64,000 nt of DNA, from positions 1,509,635-1,573,634 of the forward strand of contig NC_018394.1 in assembly GCF_000208865.1 (NCBI RefSeq), given 5' to 3'. This document shows, piece after piece, positions 1-11,994 of the stretch; the stretch's first letter is position 1; each line of letters opens with the position of its first letter. Position numbers and translations under genes: made by a program. The notes below the pieces were generated by a model. That model searched no databases. It was given only the letters and a program-made list of their open reading frames with translations, and was not told where the DNA came from. This stretch comes from Neospora caninum Liverpool. Lineage: Eukaryota > Apicomplexa > Conoidasida > Eucoccidiorida > Sarcocystidae.

Positions 1-3000
1 TTCTCTGACTTGCCGCTCCGGAGCCGCCTCCGTGCCCACGGACACCGGCACCGCCCCCCGACGCTCGGCCGGCGCTGTCGCGGACGTCTGCGCGAATCTT
101 TCCAGTCGTTGTGAGGAAGTCAACCTCGTCCACGAGACACAGCCTGGAGTGTAGGAAAGGCCGCAGAAACAGACAAGTTTGAGAACAGATCCAGAGATGG
201 ACACCGTCAGGAGAAAGGACCGCCGAAAAAGAGAGGGAGACACGCTCGACGGAAACGCCCAGAGAGCGAGTCAGCAGGGGTGAGGGCATGGCAGGGACTC
301 GGCAGGGTCCGCTCGGGGGAGGCTTTCGGATTGCGGGAAACTTTTTTGTGTCGAGGAAAGTCTTCTGCGCTGCCTGAGAAGAGAACGCGGTTGACGTTGC
401 GCAAACGCGCATCTCAGCAACAACACGAGAAGCGAAAACAGCCATACTCTTCAAACCCAGAGAATGCAGCCACCTGACATGTACACGCGGGCTCACCAGA
501 GCTTATCAGACTTTTTGGTGAAGTTTGTGAATCGCGTCACCAGCCCTCCAATTCCTTCCTTCATTAGGGCAGCCTTGAGATCTCTGAAGCCACAAAGGCA
601 AACCACAATGTGGACACCAGGGCGCGTCACGCAACTGGACACCTTCGGAAGCTACAGGGTAGGACCGCTGGCCGTGCCATGAAGCCGGCGATAATCAAAC
701 GAAGAGGGGAGAGTTCAACTGCAGAGACCGCGTGTGCTGGTTGCGGGGATCCCTGGTGTACAGACACTCGTCGACGCCGTCTACGAGGACCCCGTCAGGT
801 GTACGGACACGGTAACCAAGTTCCTTAGTCGCACAGTTCACGGAAAGAAGCGTTTTCTTAACTTCGCCGCGGCCGGTGGAAATGCATGTGGATACAGTGT
901 TTCTACCGATCTCTCCCGTAGACTCGGTTTCTGACGACTGGAAAACGAATCTTCCAAACACGGCGCCGACCAGGAAGCACCAAAAACTGCCTCTTCGCGG
1001 CACCAGGATCCATCTTTTTGGGGTTCGAGTTTCACACCATACGCGGAATGAACACTACGGCACAGCAGAGACAGCGGCCACGAAAAAATGCACCGAGCAA
1101 ACTCGGACACTACCCAGGAGGTGCCAGCTCACTATTTCTTTTGCGTGCGCCGCGAGTGTCTAGAAAAAACAGGTGCGCGGTGGTTCGCGTGGAGAAACGA
1201 GACGACGGCGAAGACTTACGAGTACAGTGCCCGTTCGCTTGGAAGATTCGATGGCGGCAGCATTCGCACGAGCATCTCGCAGAACAACTGTGCGTCCTTC
1301 TCGCGGTGGGCGCAGGAAACCGTCACTAGCTGAAAACAAAGACAGAGACCACTAGAACTGGAGTAAACGCGGCTGCCGACACTCTGCCGCAGACGGGTGA
1401 ACTTTACGTCCATCACTTGCTGCCCAGACGGCAAAAGCACGCCGACCCCGTTCCAGTCAAAGGCGTTCTCTCTGCCGTGCTTGCGGCACACCGGTGGACA
1501 CTCCGTGAAGTTTGGAACCGAAAGTGACTACCGCTTGTTTCTTTCGGCGTACGAGCGACGCAAACCGTAACAGAAGATGATGGGCAAAAGAGGATACATG
1601 CACACGCCCACCCTTCACAGATTTTGAGCAGTAAACAAGACGGCGAGTGCTTCCTTCGTTGAGAGTGTAACTTCGTTAATGGCCCAGATGCGCGAGGTTT
1701 GAACGGACCCTTCCTACGAAGGGCTTCAGCCGAAGAGAGAAGAACAGTTTTTTCCAGAATTGCACAACCTGAGCCTTTTCGAAGGCGGAAAACACTGGAT
1801 TGGATACCCAGGGAACTGTGCTCCGATCAGTAAGCATAATATACGCCGCTCGAACTTTCCCCTTGTTGGACTGTGCTCGTCTTTCCCTTCACGGGAAACC
1901 CGGGAAACTTTGAGGCTGCATGCGGCATGTTCACTCGGTCTGTCTGTCTCCCTCGTGTACCTCTTTGTGGATTTTGCTGCGGTGTTTCGCCTCCTTGAGT
2001 TTCTGGTCCAGGACGTGCAAAGCCGTGCACGTTTTCCCGGTCCCACTTGCGCCACAAAGGTAGACCATACCGCCTCGCTTTCGCGCCAAGAGTCTGCGAA
2101 ACGAAATCACACACGTTCCGGCACACCCTCGCTCCGCACAGTCGCTGTTTTCTGTTCACACCAGCGAGACTTGTCGACTCAACCAGGACATGAATTTTAA
2201 ACATTTCGGGAGGCAAAAAGGTGGTTTCACGGAACCGCGTACACGCTGTCTGTTAGAAACGGTGTAGCCAGGCGCGTCCTCGTGTGCCAAGTGGAGCAAG
2301 TCGCTATGCAGCTCTCGTGCTCTGCTGTCGAGAGGAGACGACGGACAACAGAAACGCATGCAGACGCGACAATCCCCTGGCGAGGGCCTTCGCTTGAGCC
2401 TGTGGCAGGAAATTTTCGAGTTCCCGAGAACAGTCGCGGTAGCAGACGCGTAGGCCACCGCCTGTCGGAACCGCCTGTCGCCTTACTTGTCGATGTGGCT
2501 GCTGATGGCCTGGACACTTTCTTCGCGTTCTCCCGCGTAATCTCCGACCGTTGGACGCAGCAGAGTCAATGCCGACTCGAATTTCTCGATTTGGTCTTCT
2601 AGATCCTTGAGCTCCACATCCTCTTCCGTTTCGATTTCGAGCACAGACTTGCCCCATCCTTCCTGCGCCGCTTCCTCCGGTTCAGAGCTTTGTCCCTCTT
2701 CCCGCCGCTTCCGAGGACTTGTCATTTCCACTTCCTCCTCTCCGACGTTTCCGCCCTTACTTTGCCGATTAGCGCGACCTCCGGCAAGCCTGGCCAACTC
2801 GTCTGAAGGTGCACGCGTTTCTCTACGCGCCTCGGCTTGCTCGTCACCGACACTCCTCCCGCCTCTGCCTCCTGGTTCGGCCCGTGCAGCCTCGGGGCCT
2901 TCTCCCATCGATCTTCTCCACCCTGCTTTCTGATAGGAGCTGTCTTCCTTCGTCTGTCGAGTGACGCGCCGTGGAGGACTCTCAGCTGCCTCGGAGTCGC

Positions 3001-3484
3001 TTGGTTGCGACTCACCTTGGGTGCACGCAGGCGCAGACTGTCCACTTTGGAGGTTGCTGTCGTCTCTTTCGGCTCCGCGCGTTCCGCCGGACGTTCGTTT
3101 TGTGAGGGAAGAGAGAGACGAGGGGAGGGGACGCGAAGCCGCGCTCGCGTTATCTTCCTCAGAGGCGCTGCTTCGCGTCTGACCGTCGCCACATCGCGTC
3201 GCCACAGACTGAAGCCGCGTAGAGTTTCTTCTTTTCCTTGCGTCGGGGGCCTTGCGCTGGGGCGTCTTCTCCTCCTCGACCTCCGAATCCTGCGACCGGA
3301 CCTCCAAGGCAGACGGTTCACGCCTCTTCTTCGAACGGCCAGAGGACTGCAGAGGCGAAGCGACTGCGGTCTGTTCCGAGGCCGCCGCCTTCTTGCTGCG
3401 ACCGCTCCGCTGGCTCAGATGGGAAACCGGCGAGGCCGGGGCCGGGAGAATCCCCGCAGAGACGGGCTGAAGTGCTCGAGGCAT
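1..3484 (-). CDS. Orc1/Cdc6-type AAA+ ATPase, C-terminal part beyond the window
   Basis: Probable DNA replication initiator ATPase that would act in the nucleus. Exons read on the minus strand: 3484-2487, 2093-1961, 1329-1220, and 143 running off the left edge. All phases match (2, 0, 2). The first 300 or so residues are disordered and charged, with Ser, Arg, Lys and Glu runs. They are followed by a block (LLRPTVGDYAGEREESVQ) that aligns with the start of the human CDC6 AAA domain. Exon 2 carries Walker A (GASGTGKT), preceded by MVYLC. Exon 3 carries the box VTVSCAHREKDAQ, equivalent to the LNC box of CDC6. The edge exon carries Walker B (CLVDEVDFL). The start is the first in-frame ATG. The spacing between the VSC box and Walker B is short, so one more exon may lie in the 1.1 kb intron 144-1219. 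The sequence does not decide between Orc1 and Cdc6. Sensor 2 and the winged helix are outside the window. Confidence 0.85.
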
Positions 3485-6400
3485 GGCGCGAAGCTCACAG
3501 GGCACACGGAGGAAGAGGAGAGGCGAATCGGCCTTCGCAGCCTAACGTCGTCGGCAGGCTTCGGGCAGCCGGGCGAAAGCTGTACCACTCTCCACTGCGC
3601 AACGGACTCCCACGACGCAGGAGGGCGGCAAGCAGCGTGGACGCTTCGTCAGGCGACGTGAAATGAAGGAAGGTTCACAAAAGTTCATACCATTTTCGCT
3701 TGGGGCAAGCAACGCAGGCAGCGGCAAGAACGAGACCTTAGGCTCTCCGCACTGTGACAAAAAAAAGGTACAAAACCAAAGCTACGCGTGATGTGGCGAT
3801 GGGCACAGAGTCAACAGGAAAGGAAAAGCGTGCCCTCAACTGACCTTCCACGACTGGGTGCAACGGCAGTGGACGAACCTCTACAGCGGTGGCCCGAAGG
3901 CGTGTGCGCGGCACCGAGCCCACAAAAACTGGAAAAGGAGGGGCGCCCCGGAAAAGACAGGGGCAAAAAAGCGGAGTGTATGGGGGGGAAACAGACGACC
4001 CTGGTCCGGAACGAAAGCTGCTGCTCGGACCGACAAATGCGTTTGGAGATACTTTGCAGTGAAGGCGGCCGGGGAAGACCGCGGCAAGCAGCGACACCGA
4101 TACCTTCACGCGTGCGACTGTACGTTCCCTGAACAGACTGCTCCCAAAGATATATACGATCTCGAGTGTGTCCCACTTAACGAGCCAAAAGCAAAAGAGA
4201 CGAAGGAGCGAAAACACGACTTGCATTCAACAGATTCCCTAGACAAGGATACAAACGACAAAGATTGGCAAGACATCCGACATACACGATGCGGGCGGTC
4301 AGACTCCCACGCCACGACCCTGGCTGGGTGCGATAAGGCTGAATCCTATCCTACAAGAAAAGGGAAGTGAAAGCACGTAAATTCACAATAAGGTGTACAA
4401 CCCGCTGGGGAAAGGTCCATAGGGCGCACGCGGCGTTTGTTGCGCTACTGGAATAGACTTCGTTTGCCATGCGCCTGCCTGGGAAGAAGAGAGACCGGCA
4501 CCCATTTGTACCGCAAATACGCAGTAACTGGACACGAAATGAACGGTAAAGTGGGCATTACGCACGGTCTTCTGCATACCATGTTGTCGACCTCGCCGGT
4601 CCTCAGTTCCTGGGCACGTGGACGGCCGGTCGTGTATCTCGAGTTCGCGGAGGGCCGTCCGACGCGGCAGAAAGCCGTGGAAATGATTCGCGGATCGGCT
4701 TCTGTGTGTCTTATGAGAAATGTACAGGCTCCGAAGTTGACGCGAAGCAGCAAAGAAGCCACGTTTTTTCGGCGTGGCTGTGTGCCGCTCGCTAGGTTTG
4801 CCTCCGACGGGAGGAGAGAGAGCAGCCGACGAGAGAAGGCAGCTGACGTGCCGTGGAGCGGACGGTGTCAACGCGGAGAGTCACGAAGGACGACACTTGG
4901 TTTCGCGCAGACACACCGGAAAGAAGAGGAAGAAACACTACGGAAAAGGAGATTTTTTCAAGAACAGGTCGCGTTGGAAGACCCTATTCTCGCAAAATCC
5001 TCGTTTTTTACACCACCCACCACCCACCACTTCCCCCCAACCCTGAGACAGCGTGGAGTCGAGAGATTCTCGCGCGATGACGGCGCATCGGCACCTGACG
5101 AATATTAATTTGCAAAAAGGCCGTCCAGTGGTGTCGTTCAAAGCACAGGGTCTGCGATGTAGCCGGATCGGCTGCGCTCCGTCTCGCGGAATACCCAACT
5201 GCCTTGTCGCAGGCCAAGCACCTGCAGACCTGCCTGCCGGCGGAAAAACTATTCACGGCACATCGGCCTTTTGGGCCTTTCCGGACTGGTGTTGAATCAA
5301 AAAAACAGCACACACCTGCCGACCCTTGTCCGCTCGAGGCAGTGACGAGCGCAACGTATTGCTGGCTATGTCGCTGGGGCTAAGAAGTAAGCTATGAAGA
5401 AGCCGATGACAGTGAACAGTGCGGAAATGACCGGGTTAACGTACTGTAAGTTCAGGCGCTAACACCTTCCTTTTTGTGTGGGGTTTCCATTGCTCACCCG
5501 TATACCGCACGAGCTGGCTGCCCCGACGCGCCTCGTTCTTCCCCAGTCATCGAAATCTGCAATTCCTTCACAAAGCAGCCGCCTCCCAGGTAGCGCGCCC
5601 TACGGGAAAAACACACAAGTCCGGAGGCCGTGCGCCAGGTGACCTTCGTTCCCTCTTGACTACACTGCCTGCGGTCACCTCGTCTTCCAGCAGAGAAGAT
5701 CATTTGCTAGAGCCAACTAGCTCTGCTCTCACTGTTGTCCTGCAGCGAAGGGAATGCACAGGAAATCACAAAATATGGGGACAAAAGAAACAGCGAAAAG
5801 AACGGGTGCCTTGCTCCGCTGCAACATAGCGCCAAACGCACACGGGTCAAACCAGCACGAAACGACTACAGCTTGAGCGACAGCCGCAGGATGTTCGTCG
5901 GTCCAAATAAAAAAGTGCTGGCGACGGAAACTTTCGAATCACGGAGCAGAGGTGTGCTCTCCAATGGGCGATACTGCGGGGTAGGATCAAATGCTAGGGC
6001 ATTGACGAGTGATCGAAACGCTGCACTCACGGAGTGATCTCCTGCGTCGGCATATCAGATTTTACAGCCGGTGCAGTCGGACTTTAGTGTTACAATCATT
6101 CGCGTAAACGCGTTAACTCATCTGTTTCTTCCTCTCTGTGTCAGCCAGGTGTGTTCGGTGGTTGGCGCAAAACGGTGGCCTTCCTCGAGTAAGCGGCTTC
6201 AGTAGCCTTGCTTGCATGGTCCAACGTTTCTTCAGCCGTCGTCCAGTGCAACTCGTGCACTTCCCAGCTGAGGAATCACGATTCACATCGGTGCCCGCGT
6301 GTGTCGCAATTTCCGGACCAAAAAGGGGCTACAGGCCAGCATTGGGTTTTCTAGTCCATATGCGGTTTTGTTCCCTACCAGCTTGTGGCGTGTGAGTGCG

Positions 6401-8833
6401 AGCGCAACACGGGCAAGCGTAGAAAGCGTCAGAGCACCACGTAGGGAAAGCCACGAGTGCGTGTATTTGATCGAGTTTCAACTAGGGGCAACTAAAGTAG
6501 GCATCGTCGCGAATGCATCGCTCATGCGAGGCATCCCGGCCTCCGAAAGCACGTGACAAGGAGCGTATTGCCCACAACGACGTTGGCATCGACGGCGGTG
6601 TCTACCGTCGTCGCGGGCGAATCTGAGGATGCCAGTCTTCTCGCGTGTGAATGCAGTGGCAGAAGAAAGGTACTGCGGGAAAACCGGTTGTAGTCGGCTC
6701 GTGCAAGCAAAGCGAGACAATCACTATGGGAGCACGACCAAGGTAATGGACTGAAAGCAGAAATCCTCGGTGAGACAAGAGCAATTCGTCAGCAAACCCC
6801 GACGTTTTGGTTCGCTAAACACTTGATATTTCGTGGATCTGCGTATATAGCAGCAGAATCGCTTTCGGACAACCGTCACCGCTCTTCCATGCCCACTAGC
6901 TCGGTTGTCTGTGTAAGCCCCATGGGTGTATATCAAAGCACAACATTTTCACTCGGAGCATCTCTTGTCGGTCACATAAAGAGTGCTTTCCTCTCAAAGC
7001 GAATCGCTCGTTTATTGACTGCACTGCCCTGCGAACGCAGCTCTGATCGGAGAGAGAGAAAACTCCTTCACAGCCGGTGGCCTGGAATGTGAAAATACTC
7101 GTGGTCGGGTTCGGACGAAGGGTCGCGAAAGGCCGCTGGGTTTAAGCAAAGGAGACAATTGAGTTTTCACGGAAATACTGTACCTTCCAGGCATTCGTTT
7201 CATCGTCGTCTCCGTTTCCACTCCCTGTTTGGCATTTTGTGACAAGAATATCCCGGGTTCGTGTCGAACAGTCAGACAGAAAAGGCCTCCTAGAGCCCTC
7301 CCTCATACCACGTGAACTACACACTCGAAATCTAGCCCGCTCAAAGCCGTATACTGCGCCTTTCCGTAGATTTGGTTTTACCAGCTACCCGTACTCGACA
7401 CAGCTCGCACCGTGTGCCTGTCTTCAGCGGTCCATTTTGGAGAGGGAAGTATATACAGTACTGCATTCCACTTGGCCTTGAATATTTTGGAAGCTTCAGA
7501 ATGGGTCTTCGCGTACATAAAGTATAGCGTGTAATACGTCCGCGAGTGCTTACTTGTTTCGGAAGTAAAAAAATGTGCTTCCTACGCGGCTGCTCGGATT
7601 AGGGTCGCCGCTGAAGTGGCGTCGATAGTTTGGTGTAGAGTGGAACTATTGACACACGACACGAGCATCGAGACGAAATCCCTTTCTGTCCATTTCTGTT
7701 CAACAGGCAAAAGGCTACACTCACGATGAATCTTGTGCTCCTACAAGGGTGGTGAGATTTTTAGCCTGTCATCACGTCCGTTGCTCCGGCCCTCTGTATG
7801 CAACGCTGTTTTATTTGGCCCTCCACGTTTCGTTTGCATGCTCAGAGAAGGAAATTACGTTCAGTTCCTGTTTTGGGCGCCTCTTCTCCACTTCCCTCCA
7901 CTCAAAAAAGACATTTCAGCTGTCGCCGGAACTGTTCGATCCACTCATGTCTTTTCTTTTGCTTTTCGAGGACGTAAAAATGCTTTCTTTCGATCTAAAT
8001 GCCAGGGAGTCATTCCCGGCAGCGGGGCGCGACAGCTGTCGCTATTCGGAAAGCGTTTGTCTTGTCCCTTCCTTTCGCAAGGGACCCGACCAGAAAAACG
8101 GTCGGTGGGAGGGAGATCAGGCAAGGCGCATGATCACCTCACTGTGTGTGTCTCCTTGGGAAAGTAGAGATTCTGGACTCCCTCTAAAATGTGAATCTGG
8201 AAGCAAAAGAAGGATGGGTTATGTTTACGCGTCCTTCAACGTGTGCTTTGTTCTCCAGAAGCAAAGAGGAAAGGTGAAGGCCCAGCACATGCATAGGGCG
8301 GCTGGGAACATTCGATTTCCACTCCTCGCTTCTCGATCCCTGCCTGCACACTCACGGCTCTCCGCGGTGTGCACGGCGAATTTCCTTCCCCGTGCTTCCT
8401 TTTTCAGACAATAGAGGGTTCCTCTGAGAAAACGTCGCTATTTGTTCGTTGTTTCATTGAATCTCCGAGAGCATTGTGCGCCTCACTGCCTCACTTGCCC
8501 AAATTTCGGATATCGCGTCCCCTTTGGGGAGACCTCGAGACGCGCGCGGCTTCTCGCCGGTTGCCTCGCCCAGGATCAAAAGCCGTCTGTTCCCGGAAGT
8601 CCCCCGCTTGGTTTTCTTTCAGTATAAACCCGTCCACCTACACCCTTGGGCACGTCTTGCTGTCTCTCTCCCCGAGTGAGGACCTCCTCGGCACTGTGTG
8701 CTCTGATCGTTTTTCGTCGCCGCTTCACAGCCTGCTACTCGCCGTTAGACCTCCAACTCCCCCACATACATCTCTGCCTTGGCGCTTTTCTCTCCTATCG
8801 CTTCGCTCTCTCTGCGCAAGACAGAAACTCACA
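3485..8833. other. Divergent intergenic region, no supported gene
   Basis: This 5.3 kb gap separates the 5' ends of the Orc1/Cdc6-like gene (minus) and the RNase H2C gene (plus), so it must hold both promoters and 5' UTRs. The only long open stretches are 4437-5108 (plus, 223 codons, no ATG at its first codon) and 7749-8414 (plus). Neither shows recognisable motifs or convincing splice partners, and antisense frames are open over the same bases. A CCACC-rich run lies near 5018-5040. Confidence 0.6.
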
Positions 8834-10949
8834 ATGGAAGCCACCGCCGACGAGGGCTCCGCTGGAAAGACCGCCGCCGACGAGGGCTCCGCTGGAAAGA
8901 CCGCCGCCGACGAGGGCTCCGCTGGAAAGACCGCCGCCGACGAGGGCTCCGCTGGAAAGACCGCCGCCGGCGAGGCGGCCACTCTGTTTGCAGATTCCTC
9001 CTGGTGGGACGAGTGCTCGTCGTCTGCCGAGGCGTCCTCTGGAGCTTTCGGTGTCTCTACGCGGTCCAGTCAGCGCGCGTCGCCCTCCAAAAAACGGACT
9101 GCCTCCAGGGGGAAATGCCCGCCCCCCGAGGAAGATGGCCGAGAGAGTAGCGCGTCCGGAGCAGCCTGTTCCGGCGCCTCGGCCGCAAGGAAACGAAAGC
9201 TTTCTGCTGCCTCGACTGCTGACGCTGAGACTGCTGCCGCGTTCTGGGCCGCTGCTGCGTCTCAGTGGCGAAGACGGCAATGCGTGGTTCCCTGTTCAGA
9301 GTCTGCCTCTGTCTCCTCCCGCGTCTTTGGCACTGAGGTGCGGGAACTCCCTGGAGACGACCGGCTGGGCGGAATCTCCACTGCGCACGTGCTTCCCTGC
9401 AAGATTTCCTTCACCGGAGATGCGCCTGTCAGGAGACACTTCCGGCCTCAGGTCGCCTATGCAGTCCCAGACGAGGACGAAGCACAGACGCCGGAGGCAC
9501 ATGCCCCAGCCGAAGGGGGGGAGGCGGGCAACGAAGGGTCGGCGACGGCCTCTGCTTCCGGGGCTGAAGACTCCCGTGACACCGAAAATGTCCCTCCTGT
9601 CTCGCAGTCGAAAGGGACCCTCGGCCCGGACTGTGCGGCGAGCCCCGCTGCGTCTTTGCGCACAAAGAAGACAGACACCGCGAGAGACGCTGAAAAGGCA
9701 GCTGTACAGACACCTGCGCTGAGCGACACGGCGCCGGTGGTCCTCGAAGCCCTTCTTCATGGCCGCCTTCTTCGTGGTCTGTCTCTCCCGCTTTCTCGCG
9801 TGTCCTTTGGTTCCAAAACGCGAGGCAAACCGGAAGGACAGACGAGCTCTTCGAAGGACGCCTCAAACGAGAAGGGATGGTTCTTGACAGAGGGATGTGA
9901 AGGCTACGTGGTGGCAGTTGCGCAGCGACAGGAACCCGACGAGGGAGTGGAAATCGAAGACGATGCCTGTGAAGACGCCCCAGCAATGCGCAAAGAACAC
10001 GCCAAGGCCGACGCCCTGAAAGCCGCTGACAAAACTCCGCCTTTCGCCCCGAGAAAGGAACTCGTCCCTCTCGGCGCCCTCAGTCACCTCTGGTAGGACC
10101 TGCCTCATTCGTGACCTGAAGGGGGGGCTGCGCGGGAAGCGCGTATCCGCAGTTGCCCGCGAGAGCCTTGAGAGACGTGCATTCCACTGACCACACAGAG
10201 TGTCTGAAAGAAGCGCTGTAGCCCTCACAGTTTCCGCGGAAGACAGGCAGATCTCTTGCCCCCGAATATCGCAACGGCGTGCGCGCGACTCCCGGGGATT
10301 CCGAGATCGATTGTCCTCCGTTGTCACCCCGTCTTGAAATGCGGCGACCAAGGCTGCTAGCAGACGCCGTTGATCCCGTTCTGCACAGATCTCCGCCCTT
10401 TTCGAAACCGCATGCTGCCAAGGTGTCTTCAGTTCCACTGTGCGGACTCCCGCCGAACAGACCTCTGCGGCGATGTCGCGTGACAGCCTCGTTCAGTTGT
10501 GCTGCGAGCGTTTCTTCATTTTATGCTACGTTGAGAGCAGAGTGGTTACGTGCGCAGGTTGGAAGTTTTTCTCCTGTCTCTGATGCTTTCTGGACTTTCT
10601 TTCTCGGGTGCTCCGTTGTGCAGCTACTGGCAGCAAGACGCGCTGCCCAGTCCAACGGACGACATGGTGCAGCTCTTGGCATTCATGCGGCTGGTGACGG
10701 CAGTAAGTTCTTCGGTGTCTCCACTCAGGCAAAGGCTCTCTGGACTCTTCCTTTTTCTTGTCGCTAACCTTGACTGAGGAAACCACGGGCCCTTCGCACA
10801 AGGCCCCTGACGGTACGCGTTTGTGTAGACGAAAAGGGATTCTCTGGAACCGCCACCCTGGCGCTGAGAGCCTCTGTGTTTGTTTGCGATCTCAGATGCA
10901 CGACTGGCGAGATGAGATGCCATCCCCCGAAGAGAAGCCTGGCGCGTGA
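8834..10949 (+). CDS. RNASEH2C: Ribonuclease H2 subunit C
   Basis: Non-catalytic subunit of the trimeric RNase H2, which removes RNA:DNA hybrids and single ribonucleotides from nuclear DNA. Exons are 8834-10092, 10624-10702 and 10896-10949, phases 2 and 0, giving 463 residues; the human protein has 164. Blocks matching the human subunit: HVLPCKI..DAPVRRHFRP (about 185-203; human HLLPCEV..GPAPVGRFFTP), LLHGRLLRGLSLPL (about 306; human FRGRCLRGEEVAV), CEGYVVAVA (about 355; human LVGYVMVTE), CYWQQDALPSP across the exon 1/2 junction (human TLWGLETIPGP) and RLVTAMHDW across the exon 2/3 junction (human SLAAAIHAQ). Agreement across both junctions fixes the gene model. The N terminus has a tandem repeat and a Lys/Arg-rich stretch. 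About 95 acidic residues separate the first two blocks. The start ATG (acaATGg) is the first in frame, although the frame stays open upstream. Confidence 0.87.
8851..8970 (+). repeat. Four 30-bp tandem repeats in the RNase H2C coding region
   Basis: Four head-to-tail units of 30 bases at 8851, 8881, 8911 and 8941. They are identical except for the last base of the fourth copy. Each encodes DEGSAGKTAA, so copy number can change without shifting the frame. The near-perfect identity suggests recent expansion. Confidence 0.95.
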
Positions 10950-11994
10950 CGTCGGGATGCAAGAGAGCATCAAAGAAGACAACGCGGGAATCCGCCTCGC
11001 TGTCGCTTCTTCCCACCAACGTTTGGCAACTCTCGGGGCGTTCGCGAATATCAGCAGTTCGTTTGTGTCAAATCCATTGTCAAAAACGTTCCTGATTCCG
11101 TCCTGCTCTCTTCTGTCTGCATTCCTCTCCGACGCGTCCGTTGTCCGAGCAACGCCCTTCCTCACTTTGTTCTGCCCTTTGACTGCCTGGTTTCTGATTT
11201 GAGTACGCCCTCGCAAGCGCGCTCTGACTTGGCCTTTATCGAGATAAGAACAAGATACCATACACGTATCTAGCTGGTCGCAAACTCCTCGAAATCTTGT
11301 CCATCCCTGCCGTCCACAAGCGTGGCGCGTTCCACGCACCGACGCTCGAGAGCTATGAACCGCCCTAAACTCTGAACTCAAGCTCGGAGGAATCTGAAAC
11401 GTTTTGCTTGGCATTTGCTTTAGAAAAGAGACCGCTGGACACAGGTGCTAGCGAGACCACATGAGTTGCCCATTTTGGAGCAAAACTTCGAGTGTGCGTG
11501 AGTGAAAAGATCATTTACACGAAACGTCCCGCCTTATGTGCACGTTGCTCTCCTCTCGCACGAGAAGAACAGCTGAAAACACAGGGGCGTTTTCAGGGCT
11601 GCGCATCCTGGACCCTGCGCAGAGAGGAAAGGACAAGCTACGCATTCCCTGGAGTTCTTACCTGCCGTGCGAGCAGCGCGTAGTGTAGTGAATCAGAGTT
11701 TTTTACCGTCGCGTTTTAACAAATTTTTGAACGGAGACGGAACTGCCTCCCTCGCAATCGACAACACCTCTCGAAAACCGTGCACCCTGTGGAGTGAGGA
11801 GAGGCGGAAAACTGGGACAGGAATGACAACGATAGTGCTACGGAAGAAAGCTCGACTCATCCAACGAACACGGGGGGCAGTACGAAGCTAGGCGAGCGCA
11901 GTGTGTAGGCGCCTTCTGCGTGTGCGTGTTTCACGGAAAGTTGAACCACAGACAGGCAGACGAACTTTCCCTTCTCTGCACGTAGCCCCTCGCT
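10950..11994. other. Convergent intergenic region, no gene seen
   Basis: About 1 kb between the stop codons of RNase H2C (plus) and Rab3GAP1 (minus). It should contain both 3' UTRs. I see no open frame with coding character. Confidence 0.6.

Noticed and set aside
2150..2345. Possible extra exon of the Orc1/Cdc6-like gene (reading ELHSDLLHLAHEDAPG)
   Set aside because: Joining 2487 directly to 2093 gives an uninterrupted CDC6-like reading up to Walker A with matching phase. Adding the segment needs a 66-nt intron and inserts unrelated residues.
4437..5108. 223-codon plus-strand open frame as a gene
   Set aside because: No first-codon ATG, no motif, an antisense frame open over the same bases, and no convincing splice partners.
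8369..8833. Open extension upstream of the RNase H2C start
   Set aside because: It contains no ATG in frame and no conserved sequence. The ATG at 8834 has a good context.
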